DNA of 37,233 bases from Gelidibacter sp035515035 (GTDB lineage Bacteria > Bacteroidota > Bacteroidia > Flavobacteriales > Flavobacteriaceae). The first letter of the stretch is position 1; each line of letters starts with the position of its first letter. The notes under the pieces were generated by a model. It searched no databases, was not told the origin of the DNA, and saw nothing but the letters and a program-made list of their open reading frames with translations. The stretch is taken from positions 1 through 37,233 of the forward strand of contig NZ_DATJCA010000111.1 in the NCBI RefSeq assembly GCF_035515035.1, given 5' to 3'. The position numbers and the translations under genes were made by a program. This document shows positions 1 through 8,448 of the stretch, piece by piece.

Positions 1-2079
1 GTTTAACCAACGTAGGGTGTTTTTAAATCCAATGAGCGTTCCGCCATTTTCAACCCAAGTAGCTAACTTTTCGGTGTTGCTTTTGTCAAGGGTACCACTT
101 GGCATGATGATGGTATTATAGCGACTCAAATTTACACGGCCTAAATTATCAGTATCCAGTTTGGTCAAGACCATGTCATAACGTTGGTCAAGTAAATGCC
201 AAATTTCACCGGCATCATAAGACGAAATACCATTACCTACAAGAAGTGCGGTCTTTGGAAGGGTCAAGGGTTTAAACTCACTGCTCCCTAGGTTAATTCC
301 TTCAGTTAGACCTGTTGAGACGGCATCTATTTGGACATGGGCCTCTTGGGCCAATGCATTTAAAAACTGATAAAGTTCATCAGGGTTTTTAGATTGGTTT
401 TGCACAGGAATTAAGATCGTGCCGTAATCATATTTTTTGTCCTTAGTCCCAAACTGCTTCATGGCAACTTTGGCCATAAGGTCGTTTTTAAGAATGGCGT
501 TGAGCACTTTTGGGCTGTAGTATTCGTGCCACTCCATTAAATAGGCATAATCACTTTTAGAGGAAACTTGCCCTGGATTCATTTTTAAATCCAGTACCTC
601 TTCGCCTAAATGTGAGGCAGGAACGCCTTCTGCATAGTCTAAGTTAAAAGCCAATGGGAAAGTCCATGCCGACACATCGTAAAACAGACTGTCCTGAAAT
701 GCCGTTCGTTTTTCAAACATGGCGTTGATTAAACGCGTGTTTTTCTGGTTTTTTGGTACGACATAACTATATCCTTTTTTGAATTGTTTCCCATCAATGG
801 TGGCATCGTCCTTAAGTTCATAGATTTTAATTTGATGCCTTCTCAGTATTTCGGCCAATTCATAGGTTTTGGCAGCATCTTTTGAATCGCCAAAAATGAT
901 GTGTTTACCTTTTTCCTTAATTCCTTCTGCACGTGCATTTCTGAAAAAATCATGTTGGTATTTTAAGATTTCTTCGCGCATATGATGACCTGCCTCCAAA
1001 GTAGATAATGCTGCAGTAAACTGATTGCGGATGGTAAAAGGAAAGGTCAATATGCCGTTGTCACTTTCCTGAACATGGCCTCTAGAACTTGCTTGTTCAA
1101 ATAAAATACCGATACTTCCATTAATGTCAGGAAAAGTAGAGCCTTTTCCGTAGTAGAAATCATCAAAACTTTCTTCGGTATAATAAAAGGAACCAATTTT
1201 ATCGAAAGCCTTAGCGTGATAATTGCCAATACGTTTGGTCAAATCCTGATTTAATTGTGGCGTTAGGGGGTGGGTTCTACTCGGAATCCCAGGTTGGAAA
1301 AAGAAAGAGGAGTTAGTTCCCATTTCATGATGGTCTGTCAAAATATTTGGCAACCATTTGTGAAAAGTTTCCAGTCTTGCTTGTGATTCTGGCAGTTGTA
1401 CCGGCAACCAATCCCTGTTCATATCAAACCAATAATGGTTGGTTCTACCTCGTGGCCAGACTTCATTATATTCACGATCATTCGGATCTGGGTTTAAGTT
1501 TTTACTTTTATTGGAGTTTGCCCAAAATGCAAAACGTTGTAAGCCATCGGGGTTGAAGGACGGATCAAAAAGCACGACCATCTTGTCGAGCATGTTTTTT
1601 ACTTCGGCACTTTCTGCGGCAGCGAGATAATACGCCACTAGAAGCGCCGCGTTGGAACCACTGGGTTCATTGCCGTGAATTGAAAACCCTTGGTTGACCA
1701 CAATAGGCCTATTGCTGGTGTTTACGGACGCATGGTCTTCCGTGGCCGAAATGTGCTGCTGACGAATGGCGTCAATGTTTTGGTGGTTTTTTGCTGAGGT
1801 AATGGTGAGCAAAATTAAAGGCCTGCCTTCGTAGGTGGTGCCCCTGTTTTCGAGAGTAATTCTATCTGAACTTGCAGCCAATGCCTTCATGTATTCCACC
1901 AGCTTATCATGGGTAATGTGCCACTCACCAACCTCATGTCCAATGACGGATTGCGGGGTGGGAATGGATTTATCATACGTCGTATTTTGTGGTAAATAAT
2001 AGGATAGGTCTGTTTGACTTTGTCCAAATATGAAACATGACGTCAAAAGACACAATGTGAATAGCAATCTCATTCTCAT
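1..2079 (-). CDS. Secreted M14-family zinc carboxypeptidase (partial, C-terminus cut by window edge)
   Basis: The frame runs open from an ATG at 2079 to the left edge (693 codons), so the C-terminus is missing. An N-terminal signal peptide (MRMRLLFTLCLL, ending near FGQ at residue 20) predicts export; a second in-frame ATG at 2073 is an alternative start. The M14 zinc site is visible: HGNE with H135 and E138, NRDW with R222, DHHE around H250, and a later GILFEQASSRG segment that supplies the likely catalytic glutamate. The family hydrolyses C-terminal peptide bonds. The region after about residue 400 is a C-terminal extension typical of large Bacteroidota M14 proteins, not part of the peptidase fold. 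The family is firm; the substrate is unknown. Confidence 0.9.
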   Translation of the reverse strand, partial: MRMRLLFTLCLLTSCFIFGQSQTDLSYYLPQNTTYDKSIPTPQSVIGHEVGEWHITHDKLVEYMKALAASSDRITLENRGTTYEGRPLILLTITSAKNHQNIDAIRQQHISATEDHASVNTSNRPIVVNQGFSIHGNEPSGSNAALLVAYYLAAAESAEVKNMLDKMVVLFDPSFNPDGLQRFAFWANSNKSKNLNPDPNDREYNEVWPRGRTNHYWFDMNRDWLPVQLPESQARLETFHKWLPNILTDHHEMGTNSSFFFQPGIPSRTHPLTPQLNQDLTKRIGNYHAKAFDKIGSFYYTEESFDDFYYGKGSTFPDINGSIGILFEQASSRGHVQESDNGILTFPFTIRNQFTAALSTLEAGHHMREEILKYQHDFFRNARAEGIKEKGKHIIFGDSKDAAKTYELAEILRRHQIKIYELKDDATIDGKQFKKGYSYVVPKNQKNTRLINAMFEKRTAFQDSLFYDVSAWTFPLAFNLDYAEGVPASHLGEEVLDLKMNPGQVSSKSDYAYLMEWHEYYSPKVLNAILKNDLMAKVAMKQFGTKDKKYDYGTILIPVQNQSKNPDELYQFLNALAQEAHVQIDAVSTGLTEGINLGSSEFKPLTLPKTALLVGNGISSYDAGEIWHLLDQRYDMVLTKLDTDNLGRVNLSRYNTIIMPSGTLDKSNTEKLATWVENGGTLIGFKNTLRWLN

Positions 2080-2102
2080 AAGTATTTTAGTTAATCTATA
2101 AA

Positions 2103-2133
2103 TATAAAAAAACCGCTACCCAAAGTAACGGTT
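2103..2133 (-). terminator. Rho-independent terminator after the PUR-family gene
   Basis: Read on the minus strand, a 9-bp stem (AACCGTTAC pairing with GTAGCGGTT, one G-U pair, loop TTTGG) is followed directly by a run of T residues. It lies about 28 bases past the stop codon of the DUF3276 gene and separates it from the carboxypeptidase gene. Confidence 0.8.
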
Positions 2134-2160
2134 CCTATAATAATGTTGTCTTGTGTTAGT

Positions 2161-2550
2161 TTAAATATCCTCAAACTTGATATCGGTAAACCTTTCAGCC
2201 GAGGTAATTGAATCTAAATCTAAATTGTCGTTTTCTGAATCGGAATCTTCTTTTTTGAAATCTTTCTGATGGCGTTCGCTGATGACTTCATCACCTTTTT
2301 CATCAATGACATAGTCTGTCATTTCTTTTAAAATTTCATTAAATTCACTAAAATCTTCTTTGTACAAGTAAATCTTATGTTTTTTGTAGTGAAAAGAACC
2401 ATCATCATTCGTGAATTTTTTACTTTCTGTGATAGTGAGGTAATAATCTCCAGCTTTAGTGGCTCTAACGTCAAAGAAATAAGTTCTTCTTCCTGCGCGC
2501 AATACTTTAGAGAATATTTCCTCTTTCTCCATCATTCCGTGATCACTCAT
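2161..2550 (-). CDS. DUF3276 / PUR-family nucleic-acid-binding protein
   Basis: This 129-residue protein carries the PUR-domain pattern seen in bacterial DUF3276 proteins: EEIFSKVLRAGRRTYFFDVR, then YYLTITESKK, then HKIYLYKEDFSEF. The family is named for similarity to eukaryotic Pur-alpha, and a Borrelia relative binds DNA and RNA. The C-terminal third is acidic and low in complexity (DSDSENDNLDLD) and is probably disordered. The start could be M1 or the MM pair at residues 6-7; the ATG at 2550 is kept. The gene is followed by a clear terminator. The cellular role is not established; a nucleic-acid-binding regulator is an inference from the fold. Confidence 0.85.
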   Translation of the reverse strand: MSDHGMMEKEEIFSKVLRAGRRTYFFDVRATKAGDYYLTITESKKFTNDDGSFHYKKHKIYLYKEDFSEFNEILKEMTDYVIDEKGDEVISERHQKDFKKEDSDSENDNLDLDSITSAERFTDIKFEDI

Positions 2551-2726
2551 ATTTTTTTATTTTAATTAGTAACGGTTTACGTACCAAAAATCTAAAAAAA
2601 AAGATTAGTAACCAACAATTTCTGATATTTCTTTTAGCTAATGATAAAGAATCGGCTTACAGCAATCTAATTAGGTCTGCTGCACGACTAAGAATTAGCA
2701 ATTTAGATGGCAGGGTTGGATGAGTG

Positions 2727-4481
2727 TTATTGGTTTTCGGTCAGCTGTTTTATGTAAAGCTCTTTGTAGTAGCCATCCACATCAATCAAGGTGTCGTGGG
2801 TTCCTTTTTGAATAATTTGACCGTTGTCCAAAACGATTATTTTATCGGCACTCTTAGCCGATGAGACGCGATGGCTAACAATAATGGTGGTTTTGCCCTT
2901 AGTAATGGTTCGTAGATTATTAAGGATTTTTTCTTCAGTCTCTGTATCTACGGCCGATAGGCAGTCGTCAAACAATAAGATTTGCGGGGCTTTAATGATT
3001 GCTCTTGCAATAGAAATCCGCTGTTTTTGTCCGCCTGATAAGGTAATGCCTCTTTCACCTAAAACCGTGTCATAGCCTTTAGAGAACCCTTTGATGTTTT
3101 TGTGCACGTCGGCATTTTTAGCCGCAGCGATGACTTCCTCTTGTGATGCATCTTCTTTTCCGAACTTAATGTTGTTTTTGATGCTATCCGAAAATAAAAA
3201 AGCATCTTGGGGAACGTAACCAATATGATTTCTTAAGCTTACTAAATTAAGATCCTGAATGGGCGTGTCATCAATTAATATTTCGCCAGAAGTCACATCA
3301 TACAAACGTCCAATAAGGTCAAGAATAGTCGATTTTCCAGACCCTGTTTTACCAATAATAGCCATGGTTTCGCCTTTAATAAGCTTAAAACTCACGTTGT
3401 TCAAGGCCTGGATGTTCGTGTCAGGATAAGTAAAGGATACTTCCTTAAATTCAATGGTACCATCAATATGGGATGGTTCAGTAGCATTGTTTTTAATGGT
3501 AGGTTCCTGTTTTAAAAATTCATTGATCCGTTTTTGCGAAGCTTCGGCCTGTTGGACGACTGATGTTATCAATCCTACAGAAGCAACGGGCCAGGTCAAA
3601 AGATTGACGTATATAATGAACTTGGCAATGACCCCCAGACTTTCGATTTCACCATCTATGTACTGCTTACCGCCAATATAGATGACAATGATGTTACTTA
3701 AACCAATTAAAAAGATCATTAGTGGAAAAAACAAGGCCTGAATCTTAGCCAGATGGATGTTTTTCTGTCTACTTTCTGCGGAAAGTTTATCAAAATCAGC
3801 ATTGGTCTTATCTTCAATGCCATAAGACTTGATCACACTGATTCCACTAAACGTTTCTTGTGTAAACGTTGAAAGTTTTGCAAGCCACTGCTGTACGATA
3901 GTACTACGTTTGTGGATGGACTTACTTAATATGTAAATAAAGTAAGAAAGAATAGGTAACGGGATGATGGTGTAGAGCGTGAGCGTTGGAGCCGACCTGA
4001 ACATTAAAAAAATTGCAATGATAAAAAGCGTTACGGTGTTGATGCTATACATTACGGCGGGTCCAGCGTACTCCCTGACTTTTCCCACATCTTCACTGAT
4101 GCGGCTCATTAAGTCACCCGTTCGGTTAGATTTGTAGAAATCTAAAGACAACCTTTGGTACTGTTGATAGACTTCATTTTTTAGATCATATTCAATCTCC
4201 CGTGAAACATAAATTATAGTTTGACGCATGGCAAAAGTAAATACGCCACCAATAATTGCTGCGCCAATAATATATAGGATGTTTATGAACAATTCACTTT
4301 TAACAACTGCAATGTCTGTGGTGATGCCTTTTCTGTAATTATCAATGACATCTACTGAGTTGCCTACCAACTCTGGAGTAAATAGAAGAAAAATTCGAGC
4401 AACAATCGTTATTAAAATCCCTGCTAATAATTTATATCTGTACTTATAAAAGTACTTATTGACGTGTTTTAATTCTCTCAT
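2727..4481 (-). CDS. ABC exporter half-transporter (fused TM domain and ATPase)
   Basis: The 584-residue protein has an N-terminal six-helix exporter domain (about residues 15-320) and a C-terminal ATPase. The ATPase shows Walker A GKTGSGKST at 377-385, Q-loop VPQD, signature LSGGQ at 481-485, Walker B ILLFD at 501-505 and H-loop H537. The residue after Walker B is Asp506 rather than the usual catalytic Glu, as in the degenerate-site subunits of heterodimeric exporters of the YheI/TM287 type. No partner subunit is next to it. It probably exports a lipid or drug-like compound across the inner membrane; the substrate cannot be told. It is divergent from leucine dehydrogenase, with a perfect palindrome 19 bp before its start codon. 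Confidence 0.92.
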   Translation of the reverse strand: MRELKHVNKYFYKYRYKLLAGILITIVARIFLLFTPELVGNSVDVIDNYRKGITTDIAVVKSELFINILYIIGAAIIGGVFTFAMRQTIIYVSREIEYDLKNEVYQQYQRLSLDFYKSNRTGDLMSRISEDVGKVREYAGPAVMYSINTVTLFIIAIFLMFRSAPTLTLYTIIPLPILSYFIYILSKSIHKRSTIVQQWLAKLSTFTQETFSGISVIKSYGIEDKTNADFDKLSAESRQKNIHLAKIQALFFPLMIFLIGLSNIIVIYIGGKQYIDGEIESLGVIAKFIIYVNLLTWPVASVGLITSVVQQAEASQKRINEFLKQEPTIKNNATEPSHIDGTIEFKEVSFTYPDTNIQALNNVSFKLIKGETMAIIGKTGSGKSTILDLIGRLYDVTSGEILIDDTPIQDLNLVSLRNHIGYVPQDAFLFSDSIKNNIKFGKEDASQEEVIAAAKNADVHKNIKGFSKGYDTVLGERGITLSGGQKQRISIARAIIKAPQILLFDDCLSAVDTETEEKILNNLRTITKGKTTIIVSHRVSSAKSADKIIVLDNGQIIQKGTHDTLIDVDGYYKELYIKQLTENQ

Positions 4482-4499
4482 CTATACTTTGTGGTCGAT

Positions 4500-4515
4500 T
4501 GTGATTTAAATCACA
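4500..4515. promoter_or_regulatory. Perfect 16-bp CRP/FNR-type palindrome
   Basis: TGTGATTTAAATCACA is a perfect inverted repeat with half-sites TGTGA and TCACA spaced by 6 bp, identical to the E. coli CRP consensus architecture. It lies between the divergent ABC exporter and leucine dehydrogenase genes. Its centre is about 63 bp upstream of the start point implied by the -7 element at 4557-4564, close to a class I activator position. Binding by a Crp/Fnr-family regulator is an inference. Confidence 0.65.
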
Positions 4516-4556
4516 TAAATAGCGGCTATATTTTTCTATTACTCGAGGTATTGGTT

Positions 4557-4564
4557 TATTTTTG
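4557..4564 (+). promoter_or_regulatory. Candidate -7 element for leucine dehydrogenase
   Basis: TATTTTTG fits the Bacteroidota -7 consensus TAnnTTTG and lies 37 bp before the start codon. No good -33 TTTG is visible, which fits a promoter that needs an activator at the upstream palindrome. Confidence 0.5.
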
Positions 4565-4601
4565 AAATATCAAATGAAAACGCAGAACAAATCTCAATCA
4601 T

Positions 4602-5702
4602 ATGGATTCAAAGATCATAAGTTCAAAGGAACTTTCAAAAGCCGACCCTGTATTTGGTCAAATTTCTTTCGATAATCACGAGCAAATTGTTTTTTGCAAC
4701 GACAAAGATACTGGTTTAAAAGCAATAATTGGCATTCATAATACGGTTTTAGGACCTGCAATTGGAGGTACAAGAATGTGGAATTATGAGAATGAATGGG
4801 AAGCATTAAATGATGTTTTGAGACTGTCGCGAGGAATGACCTTTAAATCCGCAATTTCTGGATTAAATTTAGGGGGAGGTAAGACGGTGATTATTGGTGA
4901 CGCAAAAACTCAAAAAACACCTGAATTGATGCGTAAATTTGGTGAGTTTGTAAATTCTTTGGGCGGGAAATATATTACTGCTGAAGATGTTGGGATGACC
5001 ACCCAAGATATGGACACCGTTAGGGAAGTGACGCCACATGTTGTTGGAGTTTCAGAGACTAAAGGCGGGTCTGGAAATCCTGCTTTAAATACAGCTTATG
5101 GTGTTTTTATGGGGATGAAGGCTGCCGCAAAATTCAAGTATGGCTCTGATGTGTTGGAAGGAAAATCAGTAGTTGTGCAAGGGGTTGGAAATGTGGGAGA
5201 AGCTTTAATAAAACATTTGTTAAAGGAAGGCGCCCTGGTCACTGTATCCGATATTAATCAGGAACGTCTCGAAAACGTAGTAAATACATATGACGTTTCT
5301 TTTTATGAGGGTGACGATGTGTACAGTCAAGAGATGGATATTTATGCGCCCTGTGCTTTGGGAGCTACCATTAACGATGCTACCATCAATAAAATAAAGG
5401 CCCAGATTATTGCAGTTTCTGCCAATAATCAATTGGCAGAAGAGCGGCATGGCCTCATATTGCAGGAAAAAGGGATTGTTTATGCCCCGGACTTCTTAAT
5501 CAATGCTGGAGGACTCATTAATGTGTATGCGGAGATTGAACCTTGTGATAAGCAAGAAACCATCCGTAGAACAGAAAACATTTACAATACTACATTGGAA
5601 ATTTTAAAACGAGCGGAGGAAAATGGCGTCACACCAAATGTAGCTGCTTTAAAGATTGCTAATGAGCGCATACAAAAACGAAAAATTGAACAATTGAAAT
5701 AA
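4602..5702 (+). CDS. Leucine dehydrogenase (Glu/Leu/Phe/Val dehydrogenase family)
   Basis: The 366-residue enzyme matches the usual length of leucine dehydrogenases. It catalyses NAD-dependent oxidative deamination of branched-chain amino acids to 2-oxoacids in the cytoplasm. The substrate domain contains GGTRMW, Lys82 in MTFKSAISGLNLG and the catalytic Lys94 in GGGKTVI; EDVG supplies Asp129. The Rossmann domain shows GVGNVG at 194-199. The dimeric leucine/phenylalanine type is favoured over glutamate dehydrogenase by length and motif pattern. It begins a plus-strand run leading to nusB, about 110 bp downstream, which has its own promoter. HMG-CoA lyase, a later enzyme of leucine breakdown, lies near 13 kb. 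Confidence 0.92.
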   Translation: MDSKIISSKELSKADPVFGQISFDNHEQIVFCNDKDTGLKAIIGIHNTVLGPAIGGTRMWNYENEWEALNDVLRLSRGMTFKSAISGLNLGGGKTVIIGDAKTQKTPELMRKFGEFVNSLGGKYITAEDVGMTTQDMDTVREVTPHVVGVSETKGGSGNPALNTAYGVFMGMKAAAKFKYGSDVLEGKSVVVQGVGNVGEALIKHLLKEGALVTVSDINQERLENVVNTYDVSFYEGDDVYSQEMDIYAPCALGATINDATINKIKAQIIAVSANNQLAEERHGLILQEKGIVYAPDFLINAGGLINVYAEIEPCDKQETIRRTENIYNTTLEILKRAEENGVTPNVAALKIANERIQKRKIEQLK

Positions 5703-5727
5703 GCTTAAGATAACCTCGCCAATTTTT

Positions 5728-5756
5728 TTTGAAGTTATAAATTAATACTATTTTTG
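5728..5756 (+). promoter_or_regulatory. Promoter for nusB
   Basis: TTTG at 5728-5731 and TATTTTTG at 5749-5756 are separated by 17 bp. This matches the Bacteroidota -33/-7 pattern and predicts a transcript start near 5763. Confidence 0.65.
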
Positions 5757-5761
5757 CACGG

Positions 5762-5792
5762 CGAAAAAGCAACAACGCTTTTCGTCTTTTTT
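5762..5792 (+). terminator. Terminator-like hairpin in the nusB leader
   Basis: A stem of CGAAAA(A)GC pairing with GCTTTTCG around the loop AACAAC is followed by TCTTTTTT. It lies 60 bp after the leucine dehydrogenase stop codon and also at the predicted 5' end of the nusB transcript. It may end the upstream transcript, cap the nusB mRNA, or attenuate nusB. Confidence 0.6.
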
Positions 5793-5812
5793 AATTTAAT
5801 AAGTTCTTACAA

Positions 5813-6757
5813 ATGCTAAACAGAAGACATATTCGTATAAAAGTGATGCAAACCCTTTATGCGTTTGATGGAGATGAAGGTGACGATTTCAAAAACGACC
5901 AGAAATTTCTACTTCAAAGTCTGGAAAATATGTACGATTTGCATCTCTTGATGCTGTCTCTTTTAATTGAGGTCCAAAAGAGGGCGGAAGATTACCAAGA
6001 TAAGTCACAAAGAAAAATTTTAGCAACGCAAGAAGAGAAAAATCCCAATAGAAAATTTATCAACAACCAAGTTTTGCAAATCTTGAATGAAGACGTAGCG
6101 CTTCAGATTGAGATTGATAAACGGAAGATCGATCATTGGTATCTGGATTTTGAATATGTTGATATTATTTTTAAAAGCATCATTGAAAGTGAGCTTTATA
6201 AGGATTATATGTCCAATAAAGTGTCTGATTTCAAGGAGGATAAAGATTTTATTAGTGATGTGTTCACTGAAATCATTGCACCCAATGATAAACTCTACGA
6301 GTATATCGAAGATAAAAAACTGACTTGGCTAGATGATTTGCCGGTAGTTAATACCGGGATTTTAAAGATGCTCCGCAAATTAAAGAAGGAAAACAAGGCC
6401 AATTATTTCACGCCTAAACTATTTAAAGATACTGAAGATAAGGAATTTGCCACGGCATTATTCCAAAAAACCTTATTAAATAAATCAAAATTCAACAAGG
6501 AAATTGCCGCCAGGACCCAGAATTGGGACGCGGAACGGATTGCTAATTTAGATGCAGTTTTGCTTCAAATGGCTATTTGTGAATTTCAGAAATTCCCGTC
6601 TATCCCTGTAAAGGTAACCATTAACGAGTATATCGATATTGCCAAGGAATATTCTACGCCTAAGAGTAGTTTCTTTATTAACGGTATTTTAGATAAGATT
6701 GTTAAGGAATATAAGGAGAATGGTGAATTAAATAAAATAGGGCGAGGGTTGATGTAA
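5813..6757 (+). CDS. nusB: Transcription antitermination factor NusB (long Bacteroidota form)
   Basis: NusB binds boxA RNA with S10 (NusE) to promote antitermination of rRNA transcripts. The protein starts with MLNRRHIRIKVMQTLYAFDG, the NusB first helix with its basic RNA-binding patch. The C-terminal NusB core (about residues 215-305) shows NLDAVLLQMAICEF, IPVKVTINEYIDIAKEYS and SSFFINGILDKI. At 314 residues it is about twice the E. coli length because of a charged middle segment, as is usual in Bacteroidota. It leads a colinear group with a DUF1573 lipoprotein and yajC. Confidence 0.95.
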   Translation: MLNRRHIRIKVMQTLYAFDGDEGDDFKNDQKFLLQSLENMYDLHLLMLSLLIEVQKRAEDYQDKSQRKILATQEEKNPNRKFINNQVLQILNEDVALQIEIDKRKIDHWYLDFEYVDIIFKSIIESELYKDYMSNKVSDFKEDKDFISDVFTEIIAPNDKLYEYIEDKKLTWLDDLPVVNTGILKMLRKLKKENKANYFTPKLFKDTEDKEFATALFQKTLLNKSKFNKEIAARTQNWDAERIANLDAVLLQMAICEFQKFPSIPVKVTINEYIDIAKEYSTPKSSFFINGILDKIVKEYKENGELNKIGRGLM

Positions 6758-6829
6758 TGGGAATTAATCACTACTTTTACACCCTCAAATTTATTTTAAA
6801 TTGAACATTTTAATCAAACAAACAATACA

Positions 6830-7384
6830 ATGAAAAAATTAATGTTAGGTGCAAGTGCACTTTGCTTAGTTGCCTTTATGTCATGTAAAGAAGATGCTAC
6901 GGCAAAAATCAAATCGGAAAATGTTGCAGAAGCAGCAGAAAGAGATGCCAACTCAGGAAATTTTGCGGCGGTGTCTTTTGAAGAGACAGAACATGATTTT
7001 GGTACCATAAAAAATGGGACACCTGTAGAAACTACTTTTAAATATACAAACACAGGAAGCTCTCCATTAGTAGTTAGTGATATCAAAAGTACATGTGGAT
7101 GTACAGTGCCTTCAGATTGGACAAAACAAGTTGCTCCAGGAGAAACTGGCGAATTTAAAGTGAAATTTGACGGAAAAGGGAACGGTGTTGTTACTAAATC
7201 CATTACCATGACCACCAATACCGAAAGAGGTGCTGAGACGGTTAGAATCAAAGCAATGGTTGAAGGAGATCCTAGTGCAGCAATGCAACCAGCGGCTCAA
7301 CAAGGTGGAGCGCAATCCATCATGCAACAACCAGCTCGTAAATACAGCACACAACCAGGTCACGAGGGCCATAATCACGACTAA
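6830..7384 (+). CDS. DUF1573 lipoprotein
   Basis: The 184-residue precursor has a lipoprotein signal ending in MSC (Cys19). One DUF1573 domain follows (about residues 50-145), with the hallmark HDFGTIKNGTPVETTFKYTN, DIKSTCGCTVP and GETGEFKVKFD segments; this is an Ig-like (ASH/MSP-type) beta fold. The tail is rich in Gln and Ala and ends HEGHNHD, a His-rich end that could bind metal but is not known to. The function of the family is unknown. The gene sits 72 bp after nusB and 20 bp before yajC, so co-transcription with yajC is likely. Confidence 0.85.
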   Translation: MKKLMLGASALCLVAFMSCKEDATAKIKSENVAEAAERDANSGNFAAVSFEETEHDFGTIKNGTPVETTFKYTNTGSSPLVVSDIKSTCGCTVPSDWTKQVAPGETGEFKVKFDGKGNGVVTKSITMTTNTERGAETVRIKAMVEGDPSAAMQPAAQQGGAQSIMQQPARKYSTQPGHEGHNHD

Positions 7385-7404
7385 CTAATTATAATTTAGA
7401 ATTA

Positions 7405-7710
7405 ATGGGAGAAGGAATAAGTTCGTTTTTACCTTTTATTGCGATGTTCGCCGTAGTGTATTTTTTTATGATTGCACCACAAATGAAACGCGCCAAAAAG
7501 GAGAAAAAGTTTGCAAGTGAATTAAAAAGAGGCGACAGAGTCATTACCAAAAGTGGTATGCACGGTAAAATTGTTGACCTAAATGATAAAGATAACAGCT
7601 GCGTTATTGAAACCATGGCAGGGAAAATCAAGTTTGATCGTTCTGCAATTTCAATGGAAATGAGTAGCAAGCTCAATGCAGATCCTGCAACTACGACAAC
7701 CACCAAATAA
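7405..7710 (+). CDS. yajC: Preprotein translocase subunit YajC
   Basis: The 101-residue protein has one N-terminal membrane helix (FLPFIAMFAVVYFFMIAP), then QMKRAKKEKKF and GDRVITKSGMHGKIVDL, the conserved YajC pattern. YajC is an accessory part of the Sec-SecDF holotranslocon in the inner membrane. It follows the DUF1573 gene by 20 bp and is followed by a strong terminator, so it ends the nusB-DUF1573-yajC group. Confidence 0.95.
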   Translation: MGEGISSFLPFIAMFAVVYFFMIAPQMKRAKKEKKFASELKRGDRVITKSGMHGKIVDLNDKDNSCVIETMAGKIKFDRSAISMEMSSKLNADPATTTTTK

Positions 7711-7730
7711 ACTTTTGTTTATAAATTTTG

Positions 7731-7766
7731 AAAGCCACCTCAGTTGAAGTGGCTTTTTTGTTTTTA
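7731..7766 (+). terminator. Terminator after yajC
   Basis: AAAGCCAC pairs with GTGGCTTT around a 9-10 base loop and is followed by TTTTGTTTTT. It lies between yajC and the convergent YdeI-type gene. Confidence 0.85.
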
Positions 7767-7770
7767 AATC

Positions 7771-8361
7771 CTATTTATTCGCATCATTACGTTCACTACC
7801 TTTTAGAATATTGGACTTGATTTTAAACAATCTAGATGCTTTTGTAGCATCACGTTTTGCGCTTTTTATATAGGCTACAAATTCCGACTGTTTCCCTGGC
7901 GTGAGTTGTTGGAACCTTTCTTTAAAAGATGGGTCTGTTTTAAACGCTTCCTTCAAAATGCTTGGAATAATAAGGGTTTTCCCTTTGCGGCTAATTTGTA
8001 AAGTTTTACCAAGTTTTTGGTTTTTTATCGCCTCGTTTACATATGCTAAGACTATGGGCTTGTTGATATCTTGAAGGGATTCAAAACGCATTTGCCGTAA
8101 AGCTTTGGTCTTTTCGTTGGCGCTGGCCAAAATCTTTTTTTCATCTTTTAAGAAGACGCCATTAAAGAACCAAATGCTGAAATGGTTTTTAAAGGCACCC
8201 AGTCCCAAGACGTTTTTTCCGTTCAAAGTGTAAACAGGGGCGTTCCATTTTAAAGTTTCGACCAGTTCTGTAGAATTAATGATTTGCCTTAGAACATCCA
8301 GAGCTTCACCATGATGTGAGTTAATTTTAAGGTATTCTTCAATGGAATCTACTTTTCTCAT
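7771..8361 (-). CDS. DUF1801 / YdeI-OmpD-associated family protein
   Basis: This 196-residue protein combines an N-terminal DUF1801-type domain (IEEYLKINSHHGEALDVLRQII, then TLKWNAPVYTLNGKNVLG and FKNHFSIWFFNG) with a C-terminal YdeI/OmpD-associated region (IPSILKEAFKTDPSFKERFQQLTPGKQSEFVAYI). Relatives are soluble; the E. coli and Salmonella family member has been tied to antimicrobial-peptide resistance, but the biochemical activity is unknown. It is convergent with yajC. Nothing else in the context hints at its job. Confidence 0.8.
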   Translation of the reverse strand: MRKVDSIEEYLKINSHHGEALDVLRQIINSTELVETLKWNAPVYTLNGKNVLGLGAFKNHFSIWFFNGVFLKDEKKILASANEKTKALRQMRFESLQDINKPIVLAYVNEAIKNQKLGKTLQISRKGKTLIIPSILKEAFKTDPSFKERFQQLTPGKQSEFVAYIKSAKRDATKASRLFKIKSNILKGSERNDANK

Positions 8362-8448
8362 AGACTATTTCTTATCATAATTTATTATCACCATTAAATT
8401 ATTAACCCCTCCCAAGGTGGTAATTGGAGTTGAAACACCCTAGTTGGC

